A DNA stretch of 64,000 nt, taken from positions 17,376,739-17,440,738 of the forward strand of contig CM055192.1 in the NCBI GenBank assembly GCA_029224185.1, written 5' to 3'. This document shows, in pieces, positions 10,460 through 24,100 of the stretch. This DNA is from Karalla daura (lineage: Eukaryota; Chordata; Actinopteri; Chaetodontiformes; Leiognathidae). Under the pieces are notes generated by a model. The model ran no database searches. It saw only the letters and a list, made by a program, of their open reading frames with translations, and was not told the origin of the DNA. The position numbers and the translations under genes are program-made. How positions within the stretch are numbered: position 1 is the first letter of the stretch; every line of letters begins with the position of its first letter.

Positions 10460-13400
10460 ATGGTGCTGGTGAGGCTGCTGGTCCTGTCTCTGTTCCACCT
10501 GTCTCTGGCTGAGTCTCAGCCCACCCACAGCTCCCAGCAGGCGCCTGGATCCTCTCGCCCCACAGGAGACCAGTCTCCTCTGGGCTCTGATAACCTGTCC
10601 TTCCCGTGGAGCCGTCTGCGCCTGCCAAGGTACTGTCCACACCACTATTTTTAAAACCCGCGAACAGGGAACAGAAAAGGAAATTTGTGGATCTTTTTTC
10701 TTTTTCTTTAATCTCAGGTACATCACTCCTCTCCATTACCACCTCCTCCTGCACCCAAACCTCACAACCCTGTTTTTCACCGGCTCCGTGCGTATTGAGA
10801 TTGACGTCCACAATAATACAAACTGGGTTGTATTGCACAGCAAGGGTCTAGAAATCTCTGCAGCCACCATACTGGACCAGAACCTCACCCATCTGTCCCA
10901 CCAGGTAGTTCTTAAAAAGAGAGCTCCTGCTTTCCCACTTTCTCTTTGATTATAACCAGAAATGAAACTGGAAATGACTGAATGTATGTTTTACTTCTCG
11001 TAGGTTCTTCCCGTTCTTAATAACCCTTCCCATGAGCAGATAGGAATTTTCTCTCCCAGGGTGCTCATCAGTGGTCAGAAGTACTTCCTGTACATTGAGT
11101 TTGGGGCTGAACTTGTCGAGGGCTTCTATGGCTTCTATAAAAGCACATACAGAACCAGTGCAGGAGAGACCAGGTCAGACCATATAGATGGCGTCATAGC
11201 ACGTTTGGTCCAATATCCTACATACCCAGGGAGGTTTCTAAAAACCAAATTTGTGTTTTCAGAGTCTTAGCTTCAACTCACTTTGAGCCTACGAGTGCAC
11301 GGATGGCGTTCCCCTGTTTTGATGAGCCGAGCTTCAAAGCAAACTTTTCCATTCGGATCAGGAGGAGTCCAGAGCACATTTCACTGTCCAACATGCCTGT
11401 GGTGAGTGTTGTGTATAAGCTGGTTAGCATACATGGTTCTGATATATGTGAGACATTGCTACAACGAATTGTTTGTGCATTTCAGGTCAAGACAGACCAA
11501 CTGGACGACGGCCTCCTCGAGGATCAGTTTTATGCGAGTGTAAAAATGAGCACCTACCTCGTAGCTTTTGTCATCTGTGACTTCAAATCTGTCACGGCGA
11601 CAACATCCTCTGGGGTGCAGGTGCGGTCTCAACGAGAACAGATGAATTTCTTTATGTCTGGCAGAGGATATTACCTTCTCTGTGATCCGCTTAATTAGTT
11701 TTTTGTCATGCACTGCTGTGTACCTGTAGGTGTCTGTCTTCGCTGCCCCTGAGAAGCAGGGCCAAACCAGCTATGCTCTGGAGGTGGCTGTCAAAATGTT
11801 GAACTTCTACGAGGAGTATTTCAACATCCACTATCCGTTACCCAAACAAGGTGCCCTGTTCAGTGTTTGTTCAGCTAAATTGCTTCTCTTTTTCATCTTG
11901 CCATCTTCCATGTATGCCATCCATTGTAACGTTTTTTGTCATCTGTTTTCAGTCACTATCTTGTTCTGATATGCTGATATGCAGAACGGCATTACATAAA
12001 TCATTTTTACGTACTCACTGCTATTTTCTGTCCCCGGACTTTGTGCCTTTCCCTCTCTCAGATCTAATCGCCATCCCAGACTTTCAGTCGGGTGCTATGG
12101 AGAACTGGGGTCTGACCACCTACAGAGAGACCAGCCTGCTGTTTGATCCCCTCACTTCCTCCATCTCTGATAAGCTCTGGGTTACTATGGTGATTGGCCA
12201 TGAGCTCGCCCATCAGGTTAGGGCGTAATACTGTCTCTGCACTTGAAAGATGCACAGGATTAAGTGTCGTGCTTGTGATTCTGAACCTGTCCTGCCTGCA
12301 GTGGTTCGGTAACTTGGTGACCATGGAGTGGTGGAATGATATTTGGCTGAATGAGGGATTTGCCAGATACATGGAGTACATTTCAGTCGAGGCCACCTAC
12401 CCCAACCTCAAAGTGGTCCGTGTTTCGCTTAATCCCAGAATTCACTTAGTTGACTAATACGATAATAACCTGAGGGAGAAAACCTGAAAACCTTGTTCTG
12501 TGCAAACCCTTACAGGAGGAGTATCTCCTGCACACCTGTTTTGCAGCAGTCGGTCATGATTCGTTGAACTCCTCTCGACCAATCTCAAGCCCAGCGGAGA
12601 ATCCCACCCAGATCAAACAGATGTTTGACACGGTCTCCTACGACAAGGTATGCTCTCCATGACCTTGCGGTCACATTGTGACACAAATGAGGCTATATAA
12701 CAGAAAATCTAATCCTCCTCACCTTTACCTCCACAGAATAACCTTTTGCAGCAAATCGATGAAATAAATCTCTTGTCTCTGTCCCACCAGGGTGCGTGTG
12801 TCCTGCACATGCTGCGACACTTTCTCACAGATGAGGTGTTCCAGAGTGGGATAGTGCGCTACCTTCGCAAATACAGCTACAGAAATGCACACAACCAGGA
12901 CCTGTGGGACAGTCTAGCAAATGTACGACCAGAAACTGCTCTGCAACACTGACATTTTCCCTAAGACTTAAATCAAGCATACATTTGTCTTTCTGACTAT
13001 GCTTTACTACCCTTAAGAAATATCCCACAAATTATGAGTCAGTTTTCTGCTAAACATCCTTTAATGCATAGTGTTGTGTCCCCCCCCCCGGTTTATTCCA
13101 TTATTCTCAAATCAGTTAATTAAATCAGTGTCGAAAGTAATGTCTCTGTCATTGCCATTTGAAGTGAAGGGATATGCCTGCAAGGCTCTGCAATCCAGTG
13201 TCAAAACATTGACAAAATAAACACAGATATGGTGTCTGTTGTGATGGATGGCCGGTGGAAATTTAATTGAATTAATTTGTCAGTCGTGAACGTGGAAAGG
13301 TCACCCAGCACTGTAATAGACAGAAGAATAGTAGGATATTGAAATGCGTACAAACAAAACAAGAATCATCCAGTTTTTATGTTGCTTTCCAGACGTGCTC

Positions 13401-16263
13401 AGAGGAGGACTTCATCTCGGGAAAACACTGTTACAGCAGCAGCCAGGCGACCAAGAACACAGTGAGTAAAGAAGCAAACATCTCAGCTCTGACCTCCAGG
13501 GGATCGTTGTCTGACCTTATGTGTGTTTGCGGCTGCCTGCCTTTGTCCCCGACAGTACAAGTTTGCGGGGGAACATCTGGACCTGACAGCCATGATGAAC
13601 ACGTGGACTCTGCAGAAAGGTATTCCTCTGGTGACGGTGACTAGGAAGGGTCCTCGCCTGCTGCTGAGACAGGACCGCTTCCTGAGAACGGTGATGCCCA
13701 GTGAGCCCCACTGGGCATCTCTGCAGGAGGGGTGAGCATGCCCACACATTTGGACAGTGCATTTTTTTAACGACTCTTCTGTCACTTCTTGCAGACAGAG
13801 CTTTAAAATTCTTTTACATTTCTTTTAAAATCTCTTTATTTGGCTAGTTTCCTGTGGCATATCCCCCTGACATACAAAACAGATGCTTCCGGTACTATCC
13901 ACAGGCACCTGATGACAACACACACAGGTATTCGGAAAGAAATATGAAGTGAAAACATACATACATAGAAACACTGTACATACAAATATGATGCATACTG
14001 CTATTTTTGCTTATCCATTTTGCCAATTTCAATACATTTTGTTGCCATCTGTGTCTCATTTAGACAGCATACATGTGGGAGATGAGGTCAGGTGGGTGAA
14101 AGTGAACACCGATATGACAGGATACTATGTGGTCCACTACGACAACGGTGGGTGGGATGAGATGACCAAACTTCTTCTGGAAAACCACACTGCCCTGAGC
14201 TACAAAGACAGGACTCAGATGATCCACAACGCATTCCAGCTGGTCACGTAAGCACACCTTTATACCATAGCTGTCTTCTCTATATCTGTGCAACACACGA
14301 GCAGCTTTGATAACCCACACTGAAAGAGCTTCTGACCATCGAATTGTTTTTTATATGTGTGTAAAGGGCAGGTTATCTGCCACTCAATAAAGCCTTAGAT
14401 CTGATCGGCTACCTGCGACTGGAGAAACACACCGTACCCCTCCTCGAAGGTCTGGGATATCTGGAGGTCTTTTACCGGATTATTGAGAAAAGGAACGAGC
14501 TTGATCTCACAAAGAAACTGGGGGTAAATAAATTACTTAGTATACTCTTTGTGGGAATGCCAGAGAGCTGCACCTGGAGCTCATGTGAGATGCCATTCCT
14601 CTGTCTTTTTTTTTTGGCTCAGACGTACATCCTGTGGTTTTTCCGTGCGGTCATCGACCAGCAGACGTGGAGCGACATGGGCTCAATCTCTGAGCGACGG
14701 CTCAGGTCAGAGATCCTGTCGCTGGCTTGCCACCTGGACGACCCTCCCTGTCTGGAGCGGGCGCGTCGGAGCTTCAAAGACTGGCTCGAGTCCAATGGCA
14801 CCCTCAAGTATGTCTGTTCAATCATATTTGAGCGCTCGCTATCATCTGTAGGAGAGGACTACTACTGATATGATCCGTTTAAAACTGCAATAACCCTGTC
14901 TGTGTGATCTGATATTTCATCATGTACTAATATGCAGGTCTGTGCCTGTGTTTCTGCTAGTTTGCCGACTGATGTGGCAGAGACGGTGTACGCCGTTGGA
15001 GCTCAGGATGACCAGAGCTGGGCCTCACTCTTACACACATACAACACTTCGCTCTCTGCTGCACTGAAAGTCAAAATACTGTTTGCTCTGACCTGCACCA
15101 GGGATACAGACAAGCTACAAAGGTACATTTTCTCCTGACATTTTTCACACAGTGAATGCTGCCACCAAGTGGTAAGCTTAAGGTGTTGTATCGCAGCGAT
15201 GCTGCCAAAAGGGATGCTGTATCTCTGCTCTATCTCTGACGAACTGAACCGGTTATTGTGTGTGTGTCCACTGCAGGCTGCTGGAGTTGGGTCTGGAGGG
15301 GAAGGTGATCCGGTCGCAGGACTTGTCCACTCTCATCCTGATGGTGGCCAGGAACCCACGGGGACATCATCTCGCCTGGGACTTTGTCAAAAAGAACTGG
15401 GACACATTGGTTCAAAAGTTAGTGCAACATCACAGACACGCTATAAATGATCACATGCTATGAGTCCAAGAATGCCTTAAAATGCACTTTTATCACGTTG
15501 TACACTGCATGTACTGTCACTCATTAACAACCGTAAGTACCTATAAGTTGTGTGCACACCAGAAAAACCTGCCTTTAGTGACTTCAGTGACATCAGCCAG
15601 TAACGAAACACAGCAGGTTTTTGATGATAATTTTTGATGATGCTGCTAATTAAACTGCAGGCAACACAATGGGGGGTTGATTCCACAGCCGCGTGAGCCT
15701 CACGTAACAGTGTGATATTTGCCTGTAATAATCCTCTTTGTTGTTTGTTTTCTCTGCAGGTTCCAGTTGGGCTCGTTCTGCATTAGAAACATCCTCATTG
15801 GTACCACAGGCCAGTTTTCATCTCCAGAAGATCTTACAGATGTAAATACAGTCTTATATTTTCTACTAATTCATGTTATATACGTTGTTTTGATATGCAG
15901 CGTGTTATCTGCTTATCTGCTATCATTACTGATAGTGATAATTACAAGTGACAGAATCACTATGAAATGGCTGGCATACCTCAACAATATACCTACAACA
16001 TACCTTTCTGCCTGCATTAACAGTCTGTGCACAACTTGCTGCATAATACAACTGTGTTTAACTGAGAGAGATAATGTCTGACTTTTCGAGTTAACGGATG
16101 CTCTTGTGACCCCTAGGTGAAGCTGTTCTTTGAGTCTATCAAAGAGCAGGCGTCTCAGCTGAGAGCAGCTCAGGTTGCCCTGGACAACATGCAGAAAAAT
16201 GTCCGCTGGTTCCAGAGGAATCTGGAGCCTCTGAGGAAGTGGCTTAATGAGCAAATGAAGTGA
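10460..16263 (+). CDS. erap2: Endoplasmic reticulum aminopeptidase 2 (M1 zinc peptidase)
   Basis: This enzyme trims peptide N termini in the ER for MHC class I. Coding exons: 10460-10629, 10718-10904, 11004-11173, 11263-11401, 11486-11620, 11730-11850, 12062-12216, 12302-12415, 12516-12647, 12791-12922, 13393-13461, 13556-13731, 13848-13927, 14064-14247, 14367-14523, 14623-14807, 14961-15122, 15277-15417, 15760-15841, 16117-16263. They sum to 945 codons in frame, against 960 in human ERAP2. A signal peptide (MVLVRLLVLSLFHLSLA) starts the protein. GAMEN is at 318-322, HELAHQ at 354-359, Glu377 in NEGFA is the third zinc ligand, and Tyr439 is in VSYDKGA. Stretches such as SDKLWVTMVIGHELAHQ and SLNSSRPIS match ERAP2 better than ERAP1. 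His182 replaces the pocket residue that is Asp in human ERAP2 and Gln in ERAP1. The donor after 12415 (GTCCGT) is weak. Confidence 0.92.
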
Positions 16264-16625
16264 AAGACCACAGAAAGTCAACTGGTGTGTGATAGATGCC
16301 GCAGAGGGGACGGTTGAAGTATTTTTCAGTTTCAATTTCAGTTTTTCAATTCTTGAAAAATTGGATGCGAGTGAAATCACTGGCAAGCTGACAATTATAT
16401 ATATATGTACAAAAAACATTTTGTAAATTTTCTGGGGATTTCTTTTTCTTAGACAAAAAACAAACAATGAAATGTAATTGGTAGAGCTATAGAGGCTGAG
16501 CAGTAGCTGTGTGAGACGGGAGTGGTGTGCGTTAACGTGTTTGTGTTCATGGTTGTGTGTGAGAGAGAGCAAGCGAGAGTGAGCGATACACTCCAATGCT
16601 GTGTAAATGGATTTCTAAATAGATC

Positions 16626-16631
16626 ATTAAA
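16626..16631 (+). terminator. erap2: Poly(A) signal of erap2
   Basis: ATTAAA lies 363 bases after the erap2 stop codon and just before the GATA microsatellite. It is the first plausible signal on this strand. Confidence 0.5.
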
Positions 16632-16718
16632 GGGTCCACTGGGCCAAACGACATCTTTGTACCTGTTGTGTGGGCTGAAACATGTCATTGTGTCACGGTA
16701 AGGCAGACAGACACAGAC

Positions 16719-16886
<168 letters not shown>

Positions 16887-17419
16887 AGATTCCTTTGGGA
16901 GGTTCCATTTTTCAGGTTCCTGGTTACAATATATATCATATCATATAATATATTATTATGTATAACATATATATAACTATAAATCAGAAAAACAAATGTT
17001 CAGCAGAGAGATATGATAAAATATCCACATGGATGAGCGTAAATACAAAATACAAAGGATTTATATGTACCAGTACAAAAAAGTTTTAGGTTTTGTGAAA
17101 GCAGTAGTGTGCAAAATGTACTAAGACTGCAGCAGTTGTACCAGTAAATAAAGATAAAGAATAGTTCCGCTTAATTAGTCCCTAGGTGGGTAAGTAAATG
17201 ATAATTACTTACTATGAACTTAATTTACTAGAATTCGATAGAGACTATTTGAATGAAATACACCTATACAGTTTTTGGTACTGATTTGAACTAATTTGTT
17301 TAAGTAAAACTTACACCGGCTGAGGCTGCGTGTAGGAGTTGAGGTTCACCAGAGACACCCAGGTTGACCCGTGTGGGCTGAACGTAAACGCAAGGCCTCA
17401 CAAGTATAGTAATATGCAG

Positions 17420-18120
17420 GTCTCCGGTGGCCCCGCCCCCTCGGACCTTCCGTCCAATAGGATGCGCGCAGTGTATTTTGACGGCAGGCTGTCAACAACT
17501 GGTCGAGGGAGGAAGTGGGACGTCGGACGCGGCTGTCTTCCCTCTACTGTACCGACATTCTTAGTGTAAACATTTGTTTACAAACGCGCAGCGTTAGGCG
17601 ACGGCTGCCCCCACCCCTCCGACCACACGGTCCCGCGCTATCCCTGTGGCGTGCAGCAGCACTAGGATGGGGGATAAAGTTGAGCGGAGGAGCTAACTGA
17701 GCCTCGGGTATCTGGATGTCTCCGTCAGTCACAGTGGACAGAAGTTGGCTGGTTCCGAGCTAGCAGCAGCAGCAGCAGCAGCGGCTACGCAGCTAACGTC
17801 GATCCACACGCCGACCGGCTGCCGGTGGGAGGAAGAAGACAAAACAAAACAGAAACAACAACAACACGCCTCTGGGAGATAGCGCCGTCGGTTGGGAAGC
17901 TGCTCGGAGATAGCTCGCCATGGATCCGTTTGACAGCAACAGCGCAGGTAAGGGGGTGAGGAGCAGCAGGCCGGCTAGGAACTAACGGGACGTTAGCGGC
18001 AGGCTCCCGGGGAGTGACATTCAGCCGAGGACACACATGTGTGCCTGGCTCAGACTCACAAAGGAGGGCTGTCTGGAGGTCTCTCACACACGACTCGCTG
18101 CCGCTTTTGTTCAGGGAGAC
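17420..18120 (+). promoter_or_regulatory. lnpep: CpG-rich promoter and first exon of lnpep
   Basis: CpG density rises sharply here compared with both sides. There is a GC box (CCCCGCCCCC near 17432), an ETS-like AGGAAGTG near 17510, and a (CAG)n run at about 17764-17783 in the presumed 5' UTR. No TATA box was seen. The pattern fits a broadly expressed gene. Confidence 0.6.
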
Positions 18121-21100
18121 AACCTCGCCGATCGGCAGTGCTGCTGTGACATAAGAAAGAAAAGGATAAACAGAATAAACTCTTGGCTGTGTCCGGGCTC
18201 CACATAGTGAGTGTCAGTGTTCAGGGCTCAAGTTGTGTGTGCAAACACAGCAGCTCTGTAAGGCTGTGGGTATGATAACACTTGTGTTTTGTCTCGGTGT
18301 GGAGAGCTGATAAGTCAAGCTGAGCTTAGCCCTGGCAGTTCACAACCTCTGCCAGGATCCAAGGGTGACTTGGGCTTTTTGTTCTTCTCACTAATGCAGC
18401 AGATAGACACACTATTTAAGTCTCAATAAAAGAAAAAAAGCTGATGTTAGTAGCCTCAACTATGAGGAAGCAAATCACCTAAATCGGAGGACTTCCCATT
18501 TGCTTTGCTTGTGACTAAGTGATTTTCTACTTAAACCTCAAAATAACACCTAAATAGCTCTCTTTAGTGCAACTTCTTTTTGCCTTGTTTGTATTGAAAG
18601 ATGCCTGATCGTGGCAATGACTATATCTCTCTGAGATGGATAGATATAAACAAAGATGGAAAGACAAGAGGCTGCTATACAGCTATATTATCATGACTAA
18701 TAAGACAGTGGGCTGATTATGTTAGCAGTAATTACAAATAATGAAGTCCAGATGATCACTATCGCATACATCACATCTGCATCTGTCATCTGTGGTTACA
18801 CTGAGGCACAGTAACTCACCATGATATCACAACAACATCCCACAGCTGTTAGAAATGGTTCTGCAAATCCTGCATATTCATGTCTGGGGTCTTAGACCGG
18901 GTCTTATTAATACCATTCACCCCTCTGCAAATTGCACATTACTCACTACTTATCTGTTAGCCTATTAATAGACTTTCATGGCAGAGCAGTGTGGTCCTGA
19001 CAGAGACACAGTGTCAGGAGCGTAAACACTGGACAGAGCACATACTGTAAGGCACGACAGTCACTTCATGCATTTCTGGATCCTTGTCTTCCTTGTTCCC
19101 TGTTAGAGCTGACCTTTGTTTTTAGTCTTGTTTCTGTATGACTGCTGTGTATTCAGTAGGTGTTTTCCACCTCTGGCCTTTCCACTTAAGTCCGTCCCCA
19201 ACCGAGACTGACTGAGATTGTCTTCTCCCTGTAAAAAAACATGACCAGGTCAAATGGGAAACCACCACTGCATAGAGTTTTACTACTTTCGTTATTGAAT
19301 TAGGCGGTCGAACATGCATTCGATTGTTTCAGGGATAACTGCAACAGTCCGGCAGGCAATATGTCACGTGCACTCTGGCGTAAATCTTGTCAGGATGCGA
19401 GCAGCACAAGTCAGTTTGTTGAAACCCAGCCTTACGTAAACCGCAGTGGCATGTGACAGGAGCGGGTCATGAATTGATTGAATTTGCTTTTCCCAGTTTA
19501 AGGGGAACTCAGTCTGCCGGTGGTTCGCCGTTGCAGTGGAGTGAACCAAGTGAGAGGGAAATAAGGTTTCTGTCTGCCAGATTTCATCACAGCGACGCTC
19601 TAAAGTGGCTGTTTCACCAACCCGATGAGCCGCCTCTATGTAGGTCAGAGCACCAGGAAATGCTACAGGAGGTTTACTGGCACCATACTGTAGAATCTGC
19701 ATATTTAGAGATAGTATCAGTCCTTTCTTTTACCACATGCTATATGCTCACACAATAGTGTGCATTTTTGTCAACGTACAGAGCATGTACATTTTGTTCT
19801 CTCTCTCTCTCTCGTCTCTCTCATTCCCCCACTGATCTCTGTTCCTCTTTGTTCCAGAGCGGGCCAACTTACCGAGGAACATGATCGAGAATAGCATGTT
19901 CGAGGAAGAGCCCGACGTCGTGGATTTGGCCAAAGACTCCGCCGCTTTCCCGGTACGCTCGTGCTGCGACGCTGCGTTTCAGGGACTCGCCTGGCCCGCT
20001 GGTTTGCATAAATCAGGGCGAATATTTGCATTACCCAGAACCATGCTCACGAGAGCTTTCATCTTGAAGTCTGATAACACGTACAGCGCAGTTAAATTAG
20101 GGTCGGCTCATTAGAGCATGGCAGATATCTGGATGCTTTGAATTCAGTAGATCTTTCAAGGGGTTTTGTGTGCGAGTTAAGTGTGCCGCCAACATTGTCG
20201 GTGTTAGAAACTTTTAGCTCAGGAAAGGGTTAACAGTGTCAAACTGCCTCTCTGACCCAATTTTCCCCATCAGCGTCTTTTGGTTCAGAAATTCTCCGAA
20301 ATGAAGGCTCAAGTTTGTTCCCCAATCCCAGTCACCTCTGTCGTCTCCCACTCTGAGTCACAGCAAGCTCTGTCCCAGTTTTCACTCCCCCCTTGCATCC
20401 CTCATGCATTGATTTGTGTTGTTGTTTTGCATCGTCTTTCACCTCAATTACAAATGGTTTTGATTTATCTGTTCCCCGCTCCGTGCTGAGAGACACTTCT
20501 CTGTCCCTGTCTATTCCCTTATTATCATCTCTGCCCTGATCCTCTCCCTGCCTCCACATGAAACTCCTCTCCCTGCTTCTTAACTCAATCCACTTCTCAA
20601 AGCTTTTTTTTTGGTGGGGGGGAAACACTGTAACTGTCTTTTTTTTTCTCCCTCTAGACATTTCCTGCTCTTGACCCAGATGAGGTGTCGTACGAGCCGC
20701 GTAGCTCCAGGCTGCTCGTGCGAGGCCTGGGAGAAAACGACATGGACGAGGATGAGGAGGACTGTGAGTCTTCGGCGCGCCTGCTGGGCATGTCCTTCAT
20801 GAACCGCAGCTCCGCTCACAGATCCGGCTCCTCCCCTTACAGCCGGCAGGCTCCACCCAGGTGTGTTAGCAGAAAATATCACTCTGATTTGGTCTTCTAT
20901 CACCTAAATTATGTAATTAATCACCGTCTCATGCTGTATTTTCTAGTATGGAGTGATACTTAAAGTCACGGGATCGTACAGTAGCACTTATGAATGCAGA
21001 ATTACACAGTACTGTAATTCAGCGCTGTGGACTACATGAATCTATTGCTTCTTTGACTCTATATTTGACGGAAAGCGCAACAGATCACTTTGCTGGGGTT

Positions 21101-24100
21101 GCATTTAGACTTGCCGCATTTCCTGAAACTGGTGCTTAGCAGTCTTATCTGAAACGCTGTGGGTAGTGCTGCTCAGTTTAGAAACGGAGTCATGCACAGA
21201 GGCACAACTCTCGTTACGCACTGATCTGATCACGGCAATAGAGCGTTCATTGACCCTCACCTCCCAGAGGTTTAGATCACTACAACTACTCCTTTATTTC
21301 ACAAAGCCCACGTGAGATCAAAGCACAAAAGTCATTTGCAGTGACAGTGCTGTTGAGGAATTCCTCTCACTTGATGCCCGAATCACACGTGGTACTGTTT
21401 GTCTGACGTCTGTCTCACAGCGCCACCGTGTGCCACCATCTTGAAATAGACACTGATGTTCACATCTAGAAGGCGTAACGTTGAGCGGTTGTTGCTTTCA
21501 GGTCGTGCTCTCGGCCCTCAGCCCGTACCATGGTGGTTTGTGTGTTATTCCTGGTGATCGTGGCCTCTATGACCATGGTCCTTTACTTCTTGCCTGGATG
21601 CACCTTTACCAAGGTAAGACAGTGTGGTAGCAAAGAGAAGTCACACCAGTATGTTTGTGTGTGGCACACCAAACTCACACACATAGACACACATCCAAAT
21701 GGTCAGGCTTCCTGGAACTCACACATTGTGTGCCAGATATGAGCCAGATCTGAACATCTGTGCCAGATTTGACTATTTCACATTGACAAGATAACATGTT
21801 TTCACCTTTTCTCGAGACATTGTGCAGTGTGTCTCTATATCAGTTGACCTCACCATTTGCCTCCTATCTCACTGTTCTCCCTTCATCCTTTACCTTGATA
21901 TACCATGATATACTTAACAGTTTTCCACCACAGTAAACATTGACCAGTTCTATTCACTCAGTGTCTGTGATCGTGGCTGTTCCATTATCTCTGCATGTGT
22001 ATCACATCTTGTCTCTTGTCGGTTTCTCTGCGTGGCTCACCTGGACCCTGCCGCCCCCCCTGCAGACGGGTTGTCGTAAGGCCAACAGCTCCGCTCCCTT
22101 GGAGCCGGTCTACCCCACGTCCTCGTCTGGGGAGATGTTTCCATGGTCGCAGTACCAGCTGCCGCGCAGCGTGCGTCCCCTCAGCTACGAGCTCGCGCTG
22201 AACCCCGACCTGGACGGGATGCTCTTCACGGGCAGCGCCGTCATCACTATGCTGGTGTGTCACAGCACCAACCGCATCGTCCTGCACGCCGCCAACCTCA
22301 ACATCACCAAAGCTACATTTAAGGTGGGATTATGGTGCGCTGATGAGGCCGTGAGACACCCGTCATTATATGACGTGTGAAACCTTCCTGGTTAGAGGCA
22401 CAGGATTACATAGAAATATCTTATTTTCCTCAAGAACAACATCATTGTCTAGTCTTGTCTTTCTCTATGTCTGGGTTGTCGGCCGGTTTTTGACCAACGG
22501 CTTTTCTCTTAAAGCTGGGTGATAAGCCTGCCACTGATGTGACCGTGCTGGAGTACACTCCCAACCAGCAGATTGCTGTGAAGTTCTCCGAGGACCTGAA
22601 GGCAGGCCAGCACTGCGTCCTGACCCTGGATTACTCCACCGCCCTCTCCCACACCTACGATGGTTTCTACAACAGCTCCTACACCGCCCAAGATGGGAAG
22701 AAAAGGTACGCGGGGCTAAATGGCCCGAGGTTCACGGACCGCATCTCACAACAGCTCGAACAGGCGTTGACAAGTGTCAAGTTTGTCTTCGCAAAACATT
22801 CAGACTGCACTGTTGTGGCGGTTTTAATGATTTCGCCTTGCTCTTTATTTTGTTTGTTTACTTTGTGGCTCATGATGACGTTTGTTACTCTGCTGTCCGC
22901 AGAGTCTTAGCTGCGACCCAGTTTGAGCCGCTCTCAGCGAGGAAGGCCTTCCCTTGCTTCGATGAGCCGTCTTTCAAAGCCACCTTCCTGATAAAAATCA
23001 GCAGGAAGCCAGACTACATGACTCTCTCCAACATGCCTCAGGTATTGCAACATTCTATGCCTCCTCATTTTAACACCACTGTAAACTGCTTCACCACTGC
23101 ACACTAAGTGACGACATAAATTCGACATTTTCCAGCCATCTGGCGAATGTTTATCAAGGTGTTGATCAAACAGCAGGGTCTTTACACAGACCTGCCCTGG
23201 GCTTAGAGCACAGAGCCATTCCCTGGTATCTAGGCTGATCGGACGGCACGGTGCCACAGATGTCACGCGATTGTAAGGAACCCGCAGCTGGCAAGCTGAC
23301 GTTACACAACGTTTTGTTATGTCACATGTGTGATGTGAAACATGTGACTCATACCTGTTTGCGCTCTCAAACTCTCGGCGTGGGCACAGCCGCGCTCGCT
23401 CGCACTCATGCGTTTCACAGCTGTCAGTTAACCATCTCTCGTCTGACCGGGATTTACTCCGGGGCATGCTGCAGGCGATGGCTGTTAGTGACCTCGTGCT
23501 CCGCATTTCAGGCCAAAACCACAACCCTTCCCAGCGGCCTCAGCCAGGATGAGTTTGAGATGACCAGTGTGAACATGAGCACATACCTGGTGGCCTTCAT
23601 CGTGGCTAACTTCACCCCAATCAGCCAAAACGTCTCAAAGACTGTGGTGGGTATCTCTCTCTCCTAGCGCTGGCTCTGTATACAGTGGATTTGTCTGTCC
23701 AGTTGTTTATTCCTGTCTGTGCCTTTGTGTTTCAGGTGTCCGTGTACTCTGTGCCAGAGAAGAAAGAACACACCGGCTATGCTCTGGAAACAGCCTCAAA
23801 GCTACTGGACTTCTACAATAACTTCTTTGAAATCGATTATCCCCTGAAAAAACTAGGTGACTATGCACACGCCCTGACATATAATCACAGCCACATCTTT
23901 TTGCTGTCCTCTCTTTACACACGGTGGTATGCTTCCTCTCTCTCCTTTGCCAGACCTGGTGGCCATCCCGGACTTCCTGGCCGGGGCCATGGAGAACTGG
24001 GGTCTCATCACCTTCAGAGAGACGAGCCTGCTGGTGGGCAAAGACTCGTCTCTGCTGGAGAAACAAGTGGTCGCCTCGGTCATAGCGCATGAGCTCGCCC

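Noticed and set aside
15913..16596. 227-codon minus-strand frame over the erap2 3' end
   Set aside because: Antisense to the final erap2 exon and 3' UTR; no recognisable motif.
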